64,000 nucleotides of DNA from Silene conica (taxonomy: Eukaryota > Streptophyta > Magnoliopsida > Caryophyllales > Caryophyllaceae). The stretch is from NCBI GenBank assembly GCA_029255685.2, contig CM055314.2, forward strand, positions 6,280,399 through 6,344,398, read 5' to 3'. Position numbers and translations under genes: made by a program. Of the stretch, positions 11,651 through 22,428 are shown in pieces. How positions within the stretch are numbered: position 1 is the stretch's first letter; each line of letters starts with the position of its first letter. Below the pieces are notes generated by a model that saw only the letters and a program-made list of their open reading frames with translations, ran no database searches and was not told the DNA's origin.

Positions 11651-12280
11651 TGTTTTAGCAAGATTTTCCTAGAAAGATCCGGCCAAATAGATATGAAGAT
11701 GAGGTATCTAGTTCTACTATGACTTGTGATTAATTAAATTATAAAAGATTGCAAGGGAGAAATAAGATAAAAAAGAGACTGGACGTTCGAATAATTCTGA
11801 ACAAAATGTTGACAATGTTTACCGGAATGTTAATAATGCTTATATTGATTAGTAAAAATTGAGGTAAAAATTGATATCACACACCGTGTCCTTTAAAAAT
11901 GACTTCCTCCAATCTTATATAGTTTCTCAATCTAGGAGTTCTGGATTAACATGTTCCCTATTAATTCGGCTTGACTCTTCCAACCTCAACGTCCTTTACA
12001 ATTAATTATCACACGTCTTCAGATGCTCCTAGGGTTTTTGACTTGTTTTTCCTTAAAAGTAGGAACTAACTTCTTCTCCTTACTAACTACTACTATGCTG
12101 ATCATTCTGCAGAAATATGCGTGCTCTTGACTTTTGTCATGATAGAAATATGCTCCGCCTCGCCAGGAATGTGATCTGGTACAATCTCGATGTGTAGACT
12201 TGTCCGTATTACAGCTTGCCTGGTTTGCATGTATTAGGTTGACTAGACACTAATCTGATCAGGCTAATTCAGGCTCAACA
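11651..12280 (-). repeat. LTR of the Tat/Retand-like element
   Basis: On the minus strand it reads TGTTGAGCCTG ... GCTAAAACA, TG...CA bounded and 630 bp long. It is followed directly by the primer-binding site, so it is the 5' LTR. The matching 3' LTR and most of the internal region are missing. The outer flank starts at 12281 (actag). Confidence 0.72.
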
Positions 12281-13326
12281 ACTAGTGTTGCCCATTGTAT
12301 TAGCTTATAATTGTATCATAAAATTAAGTATATTCTTATTAATTAATCTGTCTATCTAAACAGGCTAGAATTAAGGATGGTATACCACGAGAACTAAATA
12401 TGCATATTGGAAAGCAATGGGTGTGCAAGATAGAGGTTTGCTTCTTTGTGTTCATCTGGTATTTGGTCTTATTACAAGGTAATTCTATTTTCATTTGCTT
12501 CTGAGTTGACTACAAAATTTGTTTTTCAAATATTTTTTTTCCTCATTATTTATATACTCCCTCCTATTCTATATATTCAATTCTTCCTTATTTTCCAAAA
12601 CGGATTATTCAGGTTTTCTTCTCATTTCCTATTTTAGAAACTTTTATTCTTATTTTATTCATTTCTCTCTCGTATTATCAAACCCCACCCAATTCTTTTA
12701 CTTCTATTTTATTCTTTTTTTAATGTTTGTGGACCACCATTTCTTATTTAATTCCTAATTATTCATTTCTCACCCCTACCATCAAACCCCACCCAAATTT
12801 TTACACTTATTTTACCTGATTAGTAAACGTAGTCGGCGTTTTAGAAAACGTAGTCGACGTTTTCCATAAAACTTACGTATGTTACCTTTTGTCCTCCTCT
12901 CTCTACTAACGTTTTCTCTCTTTTCTTCCTAAACAACAAAAATCCATTCCACCACCTGCACCAGCACCGTGCCCCACCACCAGCCCCATCACATGCACCA
13001 GCACCGTTCCCCACCACCGTGCCCACCAGCTAGCCCACGACCCCACCACCGTGCCCCAACAAGTATGTTTTCTGTCCATTTTTTTTCGATTTTTTTTGTG
13101 TTATTGCGAAATTAGTGTATGAATTGTGTAATGGAGTCTTAAATTAGTTTGTGAAAGCTATATTCATATGAGTATATAGATTAGTAGCCTTAATTTTGTT
13201 AGTTTAGGATGAGTTTTTATTAAAATTTCATTTAATTAGAAATTTGTTTGATTTTAGTTGTAATTTGTTGTTTTGTTTATCAATTGTTGTGTAGTTGTTT
13301 TTAATTATGTTAGTTGTTGCCTTAGA
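12281..13326. other. Non-genic stretch with CCACC-rich low-complexity run
   Basis: 12281-12800 is AT-rich. A short exon-like piece near 12364-12435 (after aaacag, before gaggtttgc) is not recognised. 12940-13060 is a CCACC/GTGCCCCACC-rich run that gives artificial Pro/His or Gly/Ala open frames. 12830-12860 has two near repeats of 'acgtagtcggcgtttt'. No gene is supported. Confidence 0.4.
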
Positions 13327-13561
13327 CAGGGCCATCTCGGGAATTTGGGGCCCCCTGTGCTAGCTCTAGAAATGTAGTTAGTAAGTCTTGAACCTGAGAT
13401 TCCAGGTCTAAAAACCTAATTGCTATCCACTAAGACACTATCTTTGATTGAATATTTAGTGTACTGAATTTATTTATTCTTACTATTATTTTCATTTATG
13501 TCCCAAAAAATTGGGGGCCCTGTGCGACCGCACGGCCCACACGGGCCCAAAGACGCCCCTG
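13327..13561. mobile_element. hAT-type MITE with perfect 8-bp target duplication
   Basis: It starts CAGGGCCATCTCGGG and ends GGGCCCAAAGACGCCCCTG, 235 bp. The 8-bp sequence gccttaga lies on both sides (13319-13326 and 13562-13569). The CAGGG terminus and 8-bp duplication are hAT hallmarks. It has no open frame and is non-autonomous. Subterminal ggggccc-rich segments occur at both ends. Confidence 0.88.
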
Positions 13562-13631
13562 GCCTTAGAGTGTTGTTAATTGTCATGAATGAATGATTTT
13601 ATATGTCAAATTTCTAAATATCTGGGTTGGG

Positions 13632-13915
13632 GGTTGCGTTTTCACGGGTAGACGATAAAGATCTTCATCATCCCTGGGTGTGAACGATGAATATCTTCGT
13701 CTCACCTTGGTTGGACGTTGAGTCCCATCGTCTGCCCATGGTGGAGACCACGAAATTCTTCGTCTCCCCATGGTTGGACGAAAGAACTCTTCGTCTGCCC
13801 ATGGTGCAGACCACGAGACCCTTCGCCTGGCCATGGTGCAGACCACACGAGTCTTCGTCTTCCCATGGGTTGGACGAAGGATGTCGCAGTTTGACCGTGG
13901 TTTCGTATTATTTGC
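13632..13915. repeat. Tandem array of about 32-bp near-palindromic units
   Basis: Eight to nine degenerate units follow one another. The centre CCATGG recurs at 13736, 13768, 13799, 13831 and 13863, with decayed centres at about 13673, 13705 and 13895, so the spacing is 31-32 bp. Each unit has an arm like CTTCGTCTGCC, the centre CCATGG, then TGCAGACCACGA or TTGGACGAA, close to the reverse complement of the first arm. Open frames across the array on both strands are a by-product of the repeat. It lies 70 bp from the hAT MITE and about 160 bp from the captured methylesterase exon. Confidence 0.8.
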
Positions 13916-14079
13916 TTGATTTTGGCTTTGGTAGTCGGGAATATGCATTAGTTTAACCCATTTAATAGTTTAATTTCATTTATTTTGTTAGTTTTATTAT
14001 TTTATTAATTGATTTAGTTATTTAATTACAAATTTTTATATTGTTTGAAACCTTTACTGACGTGTTGAACTTGTTACAG

Positions 14080-14918
14080 AAATTTCCCTTAGGGTGTGTT
14101 TGGATACAAATTTAAGAGGGAAAGGGAGGGGAGGGAAATGGAGGGGAGGGAAAGGGAGGTGAGGGGAGGGGAAATGTGGTTGTTTGGATAATGAAATTGT
14201 TGAGAGGGAAATGGAAGGGAGGTAAGAGGGACATGATATATTGAATGGAAATATGAAGAAGTAAAAATATGCTTGTGAGTGTATATTATTAAAAATATCC
14301 AACATAATTGTTCTCAATTGAGAGTATATAACATTTTTTGATAAAAGCAAAATTATCTTTTCATAATTTAAAGGAGAGTATCATTATTTTCCTTCCAAAT
14401 CTCACATCCTTTGGAAAGAAAACAATTTGATCTAAAAGAGGGAAAACACATCCTCCCATTTCTTTCCCCCCTCATTTCTCTCCCTCTAAATATTGTATCC
14501 AAACAAGAGAAAACTCATCCCTCCCTTTCCCTCCCCTCCCTTTCCCTCCAAATCTCCCTATCCAAACATAGCCTTAAGGTACAATGAGAGATATGATTGA
14601 CGATGCTTCACGTGGCATTTCATTTATTTGCAAAAATGTTGCAGAATACGGAGGTGATCCAGAAAGGTAGTAATGTGTGAACCTCTCACCGTAGTTACTA
14701 TAATTCTCATCCTTGTTCTCTTGTTACGGAAATATTTAGTCATATTAAAATCTTACGCATCTACAATCAACATAAAAAATGACGAAATATATCAACAACG
14801 ATCACCCTAAGTTACACTTCTTGACCTGGTTAGCTTGCTTATACGTCCTCTTTTTTCTTGTAGAGTTTATGTTATGGGACAATCTGCTAGTGCGCATATT
14901 GCTTCTTGTGTTCGTCAA
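14080..14918 (+). pseudogene. Captured fragment of an isoprenylcysteine alpha-carbonyl methylesterase (ICME)-like gene, two exons with intron
   Basis: Exon 1 starts after ttgttacag at 14080 and, skipping the MITE at 14092-14576, runs to 14666. It reads NFP[17 protein letters not shown], then [20 protein letters not shown] donor at 14667 and an acceptor cttgtag at 14857-14863 bound an intron of about 197 bp. Exon 2 continues VYVMGQSASAHIASCV, which includes the GQSAGAH nucleophile elbow of this alpha/beta-hydrolase family, here Ser for the second Gly. After about 14918 the similarity ends. The family normally has Gln where the TAA stands, so the fragment was already dead. ICME removes the methyl group from prenylated proteins; this piece cannot. 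Confidence 0.72.
14092..14573. mobile_element. PIF/Harbinger (Tourist-like) MITE in the ICME fragment
   Basis: The termini GGGTGTGTTTGGATA and TATCCAAACATAGCC are near-perfect inverted repeats flanked by TTA on both sides (14089-14091 and 14574-14576), the target size of PIF/Harbinger. The inner left part is a purine run of GGGAGGGG-like units, mirrored by a pyrimidine run at the right, so the whole 482-bp element can fold on itself. It has no coding capacity. Confidence 0.85.
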
Positions 14919-15963
14919 ACAAGGAAAGAGCTTGAAGAAATTTCAAGAGGCTACGACGGAGAAGTTTAAGGAATTGATGGAAGAATTGGTTGAAGGATCC
15001 GAGAATAAGGATAATCTCATTGTTGAATTTGGGTTATTTTCGGGTCAGCTATTATCTAGTTGTTTATGGATAATAAAGAATTTTCAACAATTACAAATTC
15101 GGAGTTAGTCAGATTTTACTCTTTCACATACTCTTTATTCATAAAGTTTCCATATTATATTCTTTTCTCTAATAAAAGTGATCAAATTAACTCTTATGAA
15201 TACACTTTCCCTAAAATCCAATCTAACAAATCTAAAAACTTGAATAATGAATTATAATTCGGCTAGTGAAGTAATTTTCCTTTTTTTAGCAATTATTAAC
15301 ACGTATATTTTTTTTTATGAAAGTCAATTATTTGCTTTAATTTAATACTTTTTAATTGTGTGATTTCAAATTTTTGGTAATTTTATCGATTGAAGTTCTG
15401 GTTCTGGTTGGCGACGAACTCGTGTTACTTTTCTATGTTCCGTTTATTTCGAATCCATTGAGAGTCTATCCCTTTAGTTCACAAATGAGTTGAACTAGAT
15501 GGGTGTGCATGGATACCCATCACATTTACTATGTCGCCTTGTCTCATCTTTCTGCAACCAACTTCCTTTCAGACCGTAGTTACGAATCGATCACTTGTGT
15601 CTGGTACTCGAACCGTTAAAATACTTTAGGCCGCTTTACGAGGATTGGAGAGACCTCATCGATCACGAAGAGGCCATTTTTTGTCGAACCACTCTAATTA
15701 CTTGAGCATTTGTTGCCATTTTTTTTCTTCTTGGAGTTGATGTTAATTAACTTGATATGAATGGAGCTATAGAAAGATTTACTGGTATTTATAGATAAAT
15801 AATAACGGCTACTGTTTCGAATTAAAATGGTATTTATAGATAAGTAATAACGACTACGTTTACTAAAACGCGAACTACATTTACTAACCCCCGTCTTCAA
15901 TCTGGAAGCTCAAATTCTAATGCTAATGAAATCGGATAATTTTCGGAGTGAATTTTGAAGGTT
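14919..15963. other. Non-genic stretch before the Helitron helicase relic
   Basis: Mostly AT-rich. The moderately long open frame over the ICME fragment (14779-15108) is out of frame with the real homology and is not a gene. 15360-15690 is higher in GC and may be gene-derived, but I cannot identify it. Near 15790-15860 two near-copies of 'ggtatttatagataa...taataacg' occur. Confidence 0.35.
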
Positions 15964-16782
15964 GGAGATGGTATAGTAGGAGAACAGAATGACGGAGAAG
16001 TTGATATAGAACTCCCTGATGATATCCTTATTAAGGACGTCGACGATCCAATTGCTGCTATTGTTCATAACACTTACCCATCTTTTGTTACTGAATAATA
16101 TCGAAATTTAGATTATCTTCAAGAAAGAGCAATTCTTGCGCCGACTCATGAGATTGTGGAAACTATCAATGATTATTTGTTGTCCTTTATTCCCGCTGAT
16201 GAAAAAAATTATTACAGCTCAGATTAAATAAGCAAAGAGGCGAGTAATTTAGAGATACTTGAAGTTTATTCTACAGATTTTCTAAACTCAATTAAATGTT
16301 CAGGTACCGATCTCTCTAAACACGAGTTGAAATTGAAGGTTGGGGGAACAATAATGTTACCAAGAAACATTGATCAACGTGAAGGATTATGTAATGACAC
16401 AAGATTGGTCGTAACGAACTTGGGTGTTCGAGTTATTAGGGCAACTATCTTAACTGGCAGTAATAAGGGAGATAGAGTTCATATTGCTCAGATCACGTTC
16501 AGTCCTTCTGATTCAACAAAATTTCCAGTTAGGTTTGAGAGAAGACAGTTTTCAATAATTGTATGTTTTGCACAATTAACAAAAGTCAAAGACAATCATT
16601 ATCCCACGTCGTTCTTTATTTTCCTAGACCAGTGTTTCGTCATGGCCAACTTTATGTTGCTATCTCGAGGGTGACCAGTAAAAAATAAAGGCTTGAAAAT
16701 ACTTATTTAGAACAACGAAACCGGCACATGTAATTTAACTTCCAGTGTTGTTTACCATGAGATATTTGAGTATTTGGAGTAG
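15964..16782 (+). pseudogene. Helitron RepHel helicase, C-terminal relic
   Basis: The frame runs GEVDIELPDDILIKDVDDPI, YLQERAILAPTHEIVETIND, FLNSIKCSGTDLSKHELKLK, VGGTIMLPRNIDQREGLCND, then [30 protein letters not shown] and VVYHEIFEYLE. These match the Pif1-like helicase end of plant Helitron proteins. The normal INKSQGQT motif is altered. There are in-frame stops after SFVTE, SSD and SKK and a frame change near 16600-16670. The Rep nuclease and the Walker A part are absent. It lies 215 bp before a Helitron 3' terminus in the expected orientation. Confidence 0.9.
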
Positions 16783-16997
16783 TATTTATTTGTTATAAGC
16801 ATACACTATATTCTATTTTCGAAATATGTAAACAAGTGTCTTTTTGAAGTTACTAATTTCATTATGTTATTTACATTTGTCATATCTAATTATTTAATTA
16901 CCTATGTGCTCATCTAAATATTTTTACAAAGAACTTATAATTTCCATATTTATATTTCTCCCATGTCAATAGCCCTTTATACATAAACTCTTATTGC

Positions 16998-17030
16998 ACC
17001 CGTGCATTTATGCACGGGTTACACACTAGT
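16998..17030 (+). mobile_element. Helitron 3' terminus (hairpin and CTAGT)
   Basis: A 9-bp stem ACCCGTGCA / TGCACGGGT with loop TTTA (16998-17019) is followed by tacaca and CTAGT (17026-17030). A GC-rich hairpin shortly before CTRR is the standard Helitron 3' end. It is on the same strand as the helicase relic just upstream, so both probably belong to one decayed Helitron whose 5' end I cannot place. Confidence 0.85.
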
Positions 17031-17187
17031 TTTAGTAAAAGTAAAAATTTTAAGAAATAGTGATCACTTTGAAAAAATAAGTAATTTTTTAACCAAAAAA
17101 TAGTGACTATTTAATCAAAAGTGGTAACAATTTATCATAAAATTGTGCGACCGTCGTAAAATATAATTCGTAAAGGTATTAAGCATG

Positions 17188-17972
17188 TCAAAAATCCCTT
17201 TACTATAAAAGGGATAACTTTTAGAGGCTTCTCATTGGCCGCATCATTTATGGTAGATGAGTCCTACCATCATCTTCTTCTATTTAATTAATCTCTCTCC
17301 TCCATTTTTTTTTACAAACTTTCGATTTCAAAATATTCATTTTCATATTTTAAGTTTATGATACAAAGTTTATTTACATAAAATTTTATGCAAAACAAAA
17401 AGAAAAAAAATGAAAAAATGTTTTGAAATTCATATGTTTAACGATTATAAATTAATAAATCTCAAACTACTAAATTAAAAAATAACAACCAAAATGAATA
17501 ATAACAAATAAAAATATAGACAAGTAAATTTATATAATTATACACCAAATTTAACACGGAGATCCAATTTATAATATCTTGATGAAAATAACCAAAACGA
17601 AATCAATTAAAATTAATTAGCGGAAATAAAAATCATGAATAATCATTTTGTAGGTTGAAAAAACCAACCTTATATATGGTCAGGTTATTTTTGGGTAGGT
17701 AGATAGACGGAGTTTATATTATATGGTCGTATTCATCCTACACATATATATTTGAGTCGTCTTAAATAAAAATTTGTTTATCTTTATATTGTCGAACTAA
17801 CGCTTTGTTTTACCTACATTTAAGTTAAGCGTATAAATTATTTATACATGTTAGATTGATATTAATGTAATCCTAAAATCATACTTCTCTTTTAAATATA
17901 TTACTTACTAATTAATTTTTTCAATTTAATACAAATAAACCCGTGCATTTTTTGCACGAGAGTAAAACTAGT
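17188..17972 (+). mobile_element. Non-autonomous Helitron, about 0.78 kb
   Basis: The right end is a stem CCCGTGCA / TGCACGAG (one mismatch) at 17940-17957 followed by CTAGT at 17968-17972. The proposed left end is TCAAAAATCCCTTTACTATA near 17188, followed by a conserved-looking segment 'cttctcattggccgcatc' that I associate with 5' ends of such elements. No coding capacity. The 5' boundary is an inference because the base before TC is G and not the usual A. Confidence 0.6.
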
Positions 17973-19318
17973 TTTGTAAATAAATTAGTAAAAAAATATT
18001 AAAAAAAAACTCTTCCTTAAAAGGTAAAATCAAATTAATCGAAAAATAAAGGAAGTAACAACTTACAAAAAAATCCTTAATTCACGAAAATGTTGTAGAT
18101 AAAATTTATTTGACACTTAAGTTATGCTAATGCTATTTATTTGTATTTGAAACATTAACTTCACAAAAGAAAAACAAATTCCTAACCAAATATTGGGTAT
18201 TTGAGACATCCAAAAACGAAACTACTTCACTACAATACCGATTTCAAAAATATATAATCGAAGTCGCAAGATGATTTAAAAAAGATGGGGGTAATTTGTT
18301 TAGGATTTTAGTAATGAAGCTGGTAATTTTGCTAAATAGAGAGACGATGGTGAGTTGCAGCATTGATAATTATGATAAGTGTGAGGGTTGAGGGATTAAT
18401 GTGTTAAATTTTTGGGTCTATTATTTAGGTTAAGTTTTTATAATGGACGTAATGAATTATTGGATTGGCCTAAAAATCTTGAATGCATGTAACGTAAGCT
18501 AAATATACTACATTTATAGATGGTAAGTTCGTAAGTCTCCCATAATACGATATTATTCGTTTTAGGTTTTAACACGTTAATGAAATATTGCTTATGTATA
18601 AATAATAAATTTGTTGTGTAATATTGGTTCGTCTTAAACTTAAAACAAATAGTATAGTATCGCCTTAAACTAGAATTGAAGTACTATACATTTATTAATC
18701 ATCTTAGAAGAGTTTGGAATTTTGGATTGTCGACTATTTGAAAAATGGTTTATTAAGCAAGTATTGCTCGGTAAGAACAAATAGGATCCTACACCCAAGT
18801 GTATAAAAGCATGGTACATCAGGCCCACCTGATATATTATTTTCTAATTTTTTATAATATAAACACTTTCTTAATTTTCCCTTGACGACAGTCATAACAA
18901 ATTTCACCCTCACCAAAATTTGATTCGAAGATAGCAGAAGGGAAGCGATTGGTATGTTCAACAAGGCGGAAAAATGCATCGAATAATATTTCACTGAACG
19001 AGAAGCAATTTGCATCGACATCAAGAAGGAAAAACGCATCAAACAATACTAATTTGAGGTAAATATTTGCACCAATCATAACCCTAATGAATATTTACAC
19101 CAATCATAACCCTAATGAATATTTATGGTAAATTTTCTGACCCCAAAGCACCTAACAAATGAATATAGAGTATATGATAAGCTTCATAAGCATCATTCTC
19201 TGAATCAACTTTAAGTCCAATCAATTCTGATTGTTCGGATTCAATCCATGCATCCATGGTACAAGCTAAGGAACCACATTAAGTACTCATTAAAATTTGA
19301 TGATAAATAGACACATAA
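17973..19318. other. AT-rich stretch without gene
   Basis: No coding homology recognised. Near 19080-19125 'atatttacaccaatcataaccctaatga' occurs twice in tandem. The open frames at 18734-19079 are chance frames in AT-rich DNA. This may be the body of the Helitron that ends at 21423. Confidence 0.35.
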
Positions 19319-20410
19319 AATTGTGAGCTATTACGATAAGAATATGATCTAACGTAAAAAGAATACGAGCTAATATAAAAAGAATACGATTTAATATTAA
19401 AAGAATACGAGCTAATATAAAAAAATAGCGAGTTATTAAAATAAAAAATACGAGCTATTGATATAAAAATACAAGCTATTAATATAAAAATACGAGCTAT
19501 TAAGATAAGAATACGAGCTATTAATATAAGAATATGAGCTAATGTAAACAAAATACGAGTTTAAGAAAATCACAAACTAAAAAATACGAGCACAAAATAA
19601 TACAAGTTATTACCCTAAAAATATATACGAGCTAATATAAAAAGAATACGAGTTAATTTTAAAAGAATACGAGCTAATATAAGAAAATACGAATTATTAA
19701 GATAAAAATACGAGTTATTAATATAAAAAATATGAGTTATTAAGATAAGAATACGAGTTATTAATATAAGAATATGAGCTATTATTATAAAACTACGAGC
19801 TATTAATAATATAAGAATACGAGGTAATGTAAAAAGAATGGACTAATAAAATTAAAATATGAGTTATTAAGATAAAAATATGAGCTGGTATAAAAATTAT
19901 TTGAGATAATGTAAACAGAATACGAGCTAATATAAATTTTGGATAAAAAATTTATTCAACATAGTAATACACAACAATTCCCCAAATTTTGAACAACATG
20001 TAAACAGAATACGAACTAATATTAACTAAAAATACGAGCCCATAAGAATGCAAGATAATCCCTAAGAATATGAGCTAATATAAATAAATATGAGCTAATT
20101 TTAAAAGAATACGAGCTAATATAAAAAAATATGAGTTATTAAGATAAAAATACGAGTTATTGATATAAAAATACGAGCTATTAAGATAAAAATACGAGTT
20201 ATTAATATAAGAATATGAGTTAATGTAAAAAGAATACGAGTTTAGGAAAATCACAAACTAAAAAATACGAGCACAAAAGAATACAAGTTATTAGCCTAAG
20301 AATACGAGCTAATATAAAAAGAATACTAGATAATATTAAAAGAATACGAACTAATATAAAAAAAATACGAGTTATTATGATAAGAATACGAGTTATTATG
20401 ATAACTATAC
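19319..20410. repeat. Degenerate minisatellite, about 20-bp units (atacgagctattaatataaa)
   Basis: About 50 diverged units of the type 'gaatacgagctaatataaaa' or 'atacgagctattaatataaa' run for 1.1 kb. A longer pattern is superimposed: the non-canonical stretch 'aaaatcacaaactaaaaaat' followed by acgagcac occurs at about 19566 and again at about 20247, roughly 681 bp apart, inside similar surroundings, so a block was duplicated. About 1 kb downstream is a Helitron 3' end, and plant Helitrons often carry such arrays near that end. Confidence 0.88.
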
Positions 20411-20521
20411 GATGAGTTAGAAAAATAGGGATAAGTTACATAAAAAAAGGAAAGTGAAGAAGAATTAGATTACCGACTTTTTTTTAAAAAAATAATTAAG
20501 AAAAAGACTAAAATAACCCCG

Positions 20522-20544
20522 GATGTACAATAACATTGTACATC
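20522..20544. repeat. Perfect 10-bp inverted repeat GATGTACAAT
   Basis: GATGTACAAT, spacer aac, ATTGTACATC forms a 23-bp hairpin, with further partial symmetry (ccgg at both sides within 20 bp). It stands alone between the minisatellite and the Helitron end. It may be an end of an inverted-repeat element whose partner is lost. Confidence 0.6.
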
Positions 20545-21391
20545 TGGTGGTATAATCCGGAAACTGGAACTTGAGTTATCATTTTTTAGATTGAATTTCA
20601 CCCTAATTATCATTTTTGTATACAAAAATAACAAACATAAATTTGGGGCAAGTTGTATTTAAAAATTGTGACTTTTAAATTATATTATATCACAGGTTTA
20701 TATATCAAATTTAGCATTATTTTTATATAATTATATCACAGGTTTGCCTATTTAACAATTCGACTAAATTGTTTCAAAAGTACCACGAGCCATATATTTT
20801 TTTCGTCCCATTTTCACCGATTAATATTACGTGAGTTGTACTAAATAGTAACATGCTAAAATTCTCATTTAAGTGCACAGGTCAAAATCCACATTTTGAC
20901 ATGTGCATAAGTTTTATAGACACACACGGGTTTGACCGAATGAAGCACTTACATAGGCTACAACGACTAATTAGACCCGTGTAATAATTTGACTAATTAT
21001 GTGTTTTTTTTCCTTTGAATAATTTGTTTCAAAGAAGCATATAATTTAGATTTTATGAAATTATTCGAGTAACAAGTCAAGGTAAAAAATCAAATTTAGC
21101 TAATAGGAGGACATGGCATACTATAACTATTCGACCTAATGAATTTAATGAATCATTTACGCTAATACAAACGAAATTTTGTGTTTGTTGTTTCAAACAT
21201 AATACGATACGTCACAAACGAAATACTTTGTATTGCAAATGAAACCCCGTATAAAACAAAATAACATTTACACACATTTTTTTTTATAATCAGACAATGT
21301 AAAAACAATATTTATATTTTCCTTTTAATTAATAGAGCAATTTCTCTCAAGTATATATATACTTTTTATAATAACAAAATTTTAAAAGCAT

Positions 21392-21423
21392 ACCCGTGCA
21401 ATTTGCACGGATTTAAAACTAGT
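21392..21423 (+). mobile_element. Helitron 3' terminus (hairpin and CTAGT)
   Basis: The stem CCGTGCA / TGCACGG with loop ATT (21394-21410) is followed by atttaaaa and CTAGT (21419-21423). It has the same design as the ends at 17030 and 17972. The body probably extends left through the minisatellite, but no 5' end is identified. Confidence 0.75.
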
Positions 21424-22428
21424 AATGTTAAATACAGCTTTTAAAATTTATTTAAATATTTAATGCCTTCAAAATCTGCTTAAATCTCTACACTACAAAT
21501 TATTACTGTATAACGTTTCATTTTTCCATGTTTACATTTTTTCCTGTAATTTCCAAGGCAACCGTAATTATGGAAAAAAAGTACTTATTCTGATTGGTAA
21601 GAAATACTCAGTATTATACATATTTATTAGAGAAAATGAAATATACATAGGATTTATTAACCCATATTTTACTTGTTTTTGAGCAAAAGTGTATTTTCTC
21701 CCGAGTTTATTACCTAGACTTTATTTATTTTTGAGTATATGCATATTTTTGTCTGGAGCAGGTCTCTTGAGAGACCGTCTCTCAATAAGCTTATTGAGGG
21801 ACTATTGTACAAATTTTAGAAAAAGTGGTACTAAAGCTAATATAATAGGTACAAAACATTATTAAAGATAAAATGAATACATTTATTATGTAAATAAGTA
21901 TAAAATTACAATGGTACGATCAATGATAAAAGAGTTATGAAAAACAAATAAAAGGTACAAAAGAATAGTTTCTCAATAATTTATTGAAAAACCGTCTCTT
22001 TCATGTTTTAGTGTTTTTTCTGAGCTTATTAGAATTTATAAGTTAGATTTTAATTTTGTTTCCATTAAAACTCAAATTCATCTAAATTTGTAGGTAATTT
22101 TTTTGAATTTTATTGTAATTTTTTAAGTTTAATATTGTAAAGACAAACTCAGAAACTTTACGGTACAATAAATACTCATAATTTTTTAAACTAACAACAA
22201 CTCAGATTTTTTTTTATAACGTTCAGAATCTAGAAAACCGGATCAAATGTATAATAAATGTACAGTAATGTCTATTTCCTATGTTTTCTTAATGCATGTG
22301 TACCATTAATTATAAACCACAAATAAAAAGAAACAAGGGATGAAACAAACAAAGGCAAAAGTTGAGTGATAACCCAAAACCCTAAAATAAAAAATTAGGG
22401 AGTATAATACATTATATATTTGTACGTA
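21424..22428. other. Upstream region of the F-box gene with a MITE-like segment
   Basis: 21770-22000 has 'gagaccgtctctcaataagc' at one side and a related inverted 'caataatttattgaaaaacc' then gtctctttc at the other, suggesting a diverged MITE of the GACCGTCTC type also seen near 25590 and 25712. The rest is AT-rich. No convincing TATA box can be assigned. Confidence 0.4.

Noticed and set aside
12820-13060. Pro/His- or Gly/Ala-rich frames near the CCACC run
   Set aside because: Low complexity; no extensin or glycine-rich protein layout and no signal peptide.
13360-13445. tRNA-like string (gaacctgagattccaggt) inside the hAT MITE
   Set aside because: No cloverleaf can be drawn and the sequence is part of the MITE.
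13583-13956. 121-aa and 89-aa open frames across the palindromic array
   Set aside because: Both frames are produced by the repeated unit on opposite strands; the peptides are only repeat translations.
14779-15108. 109-aa open frame over the methylesterase fragment
   Set aside because: It is out of frame with the MGQSASAHIASC homology, includes the intron and lacks any family signature.
19319-20410. Regular repeats considered as a CRISPR array
   Set aside because: Units are contiguous without unique spacers, in a eukaryotic genome.
20522-20544. Perfect inverted repeat considered as a terminator or riboswitch
   Set aside because: Plant nuclear context with no adjacent gene; such hairpins do not act as intrinsic terminators here.
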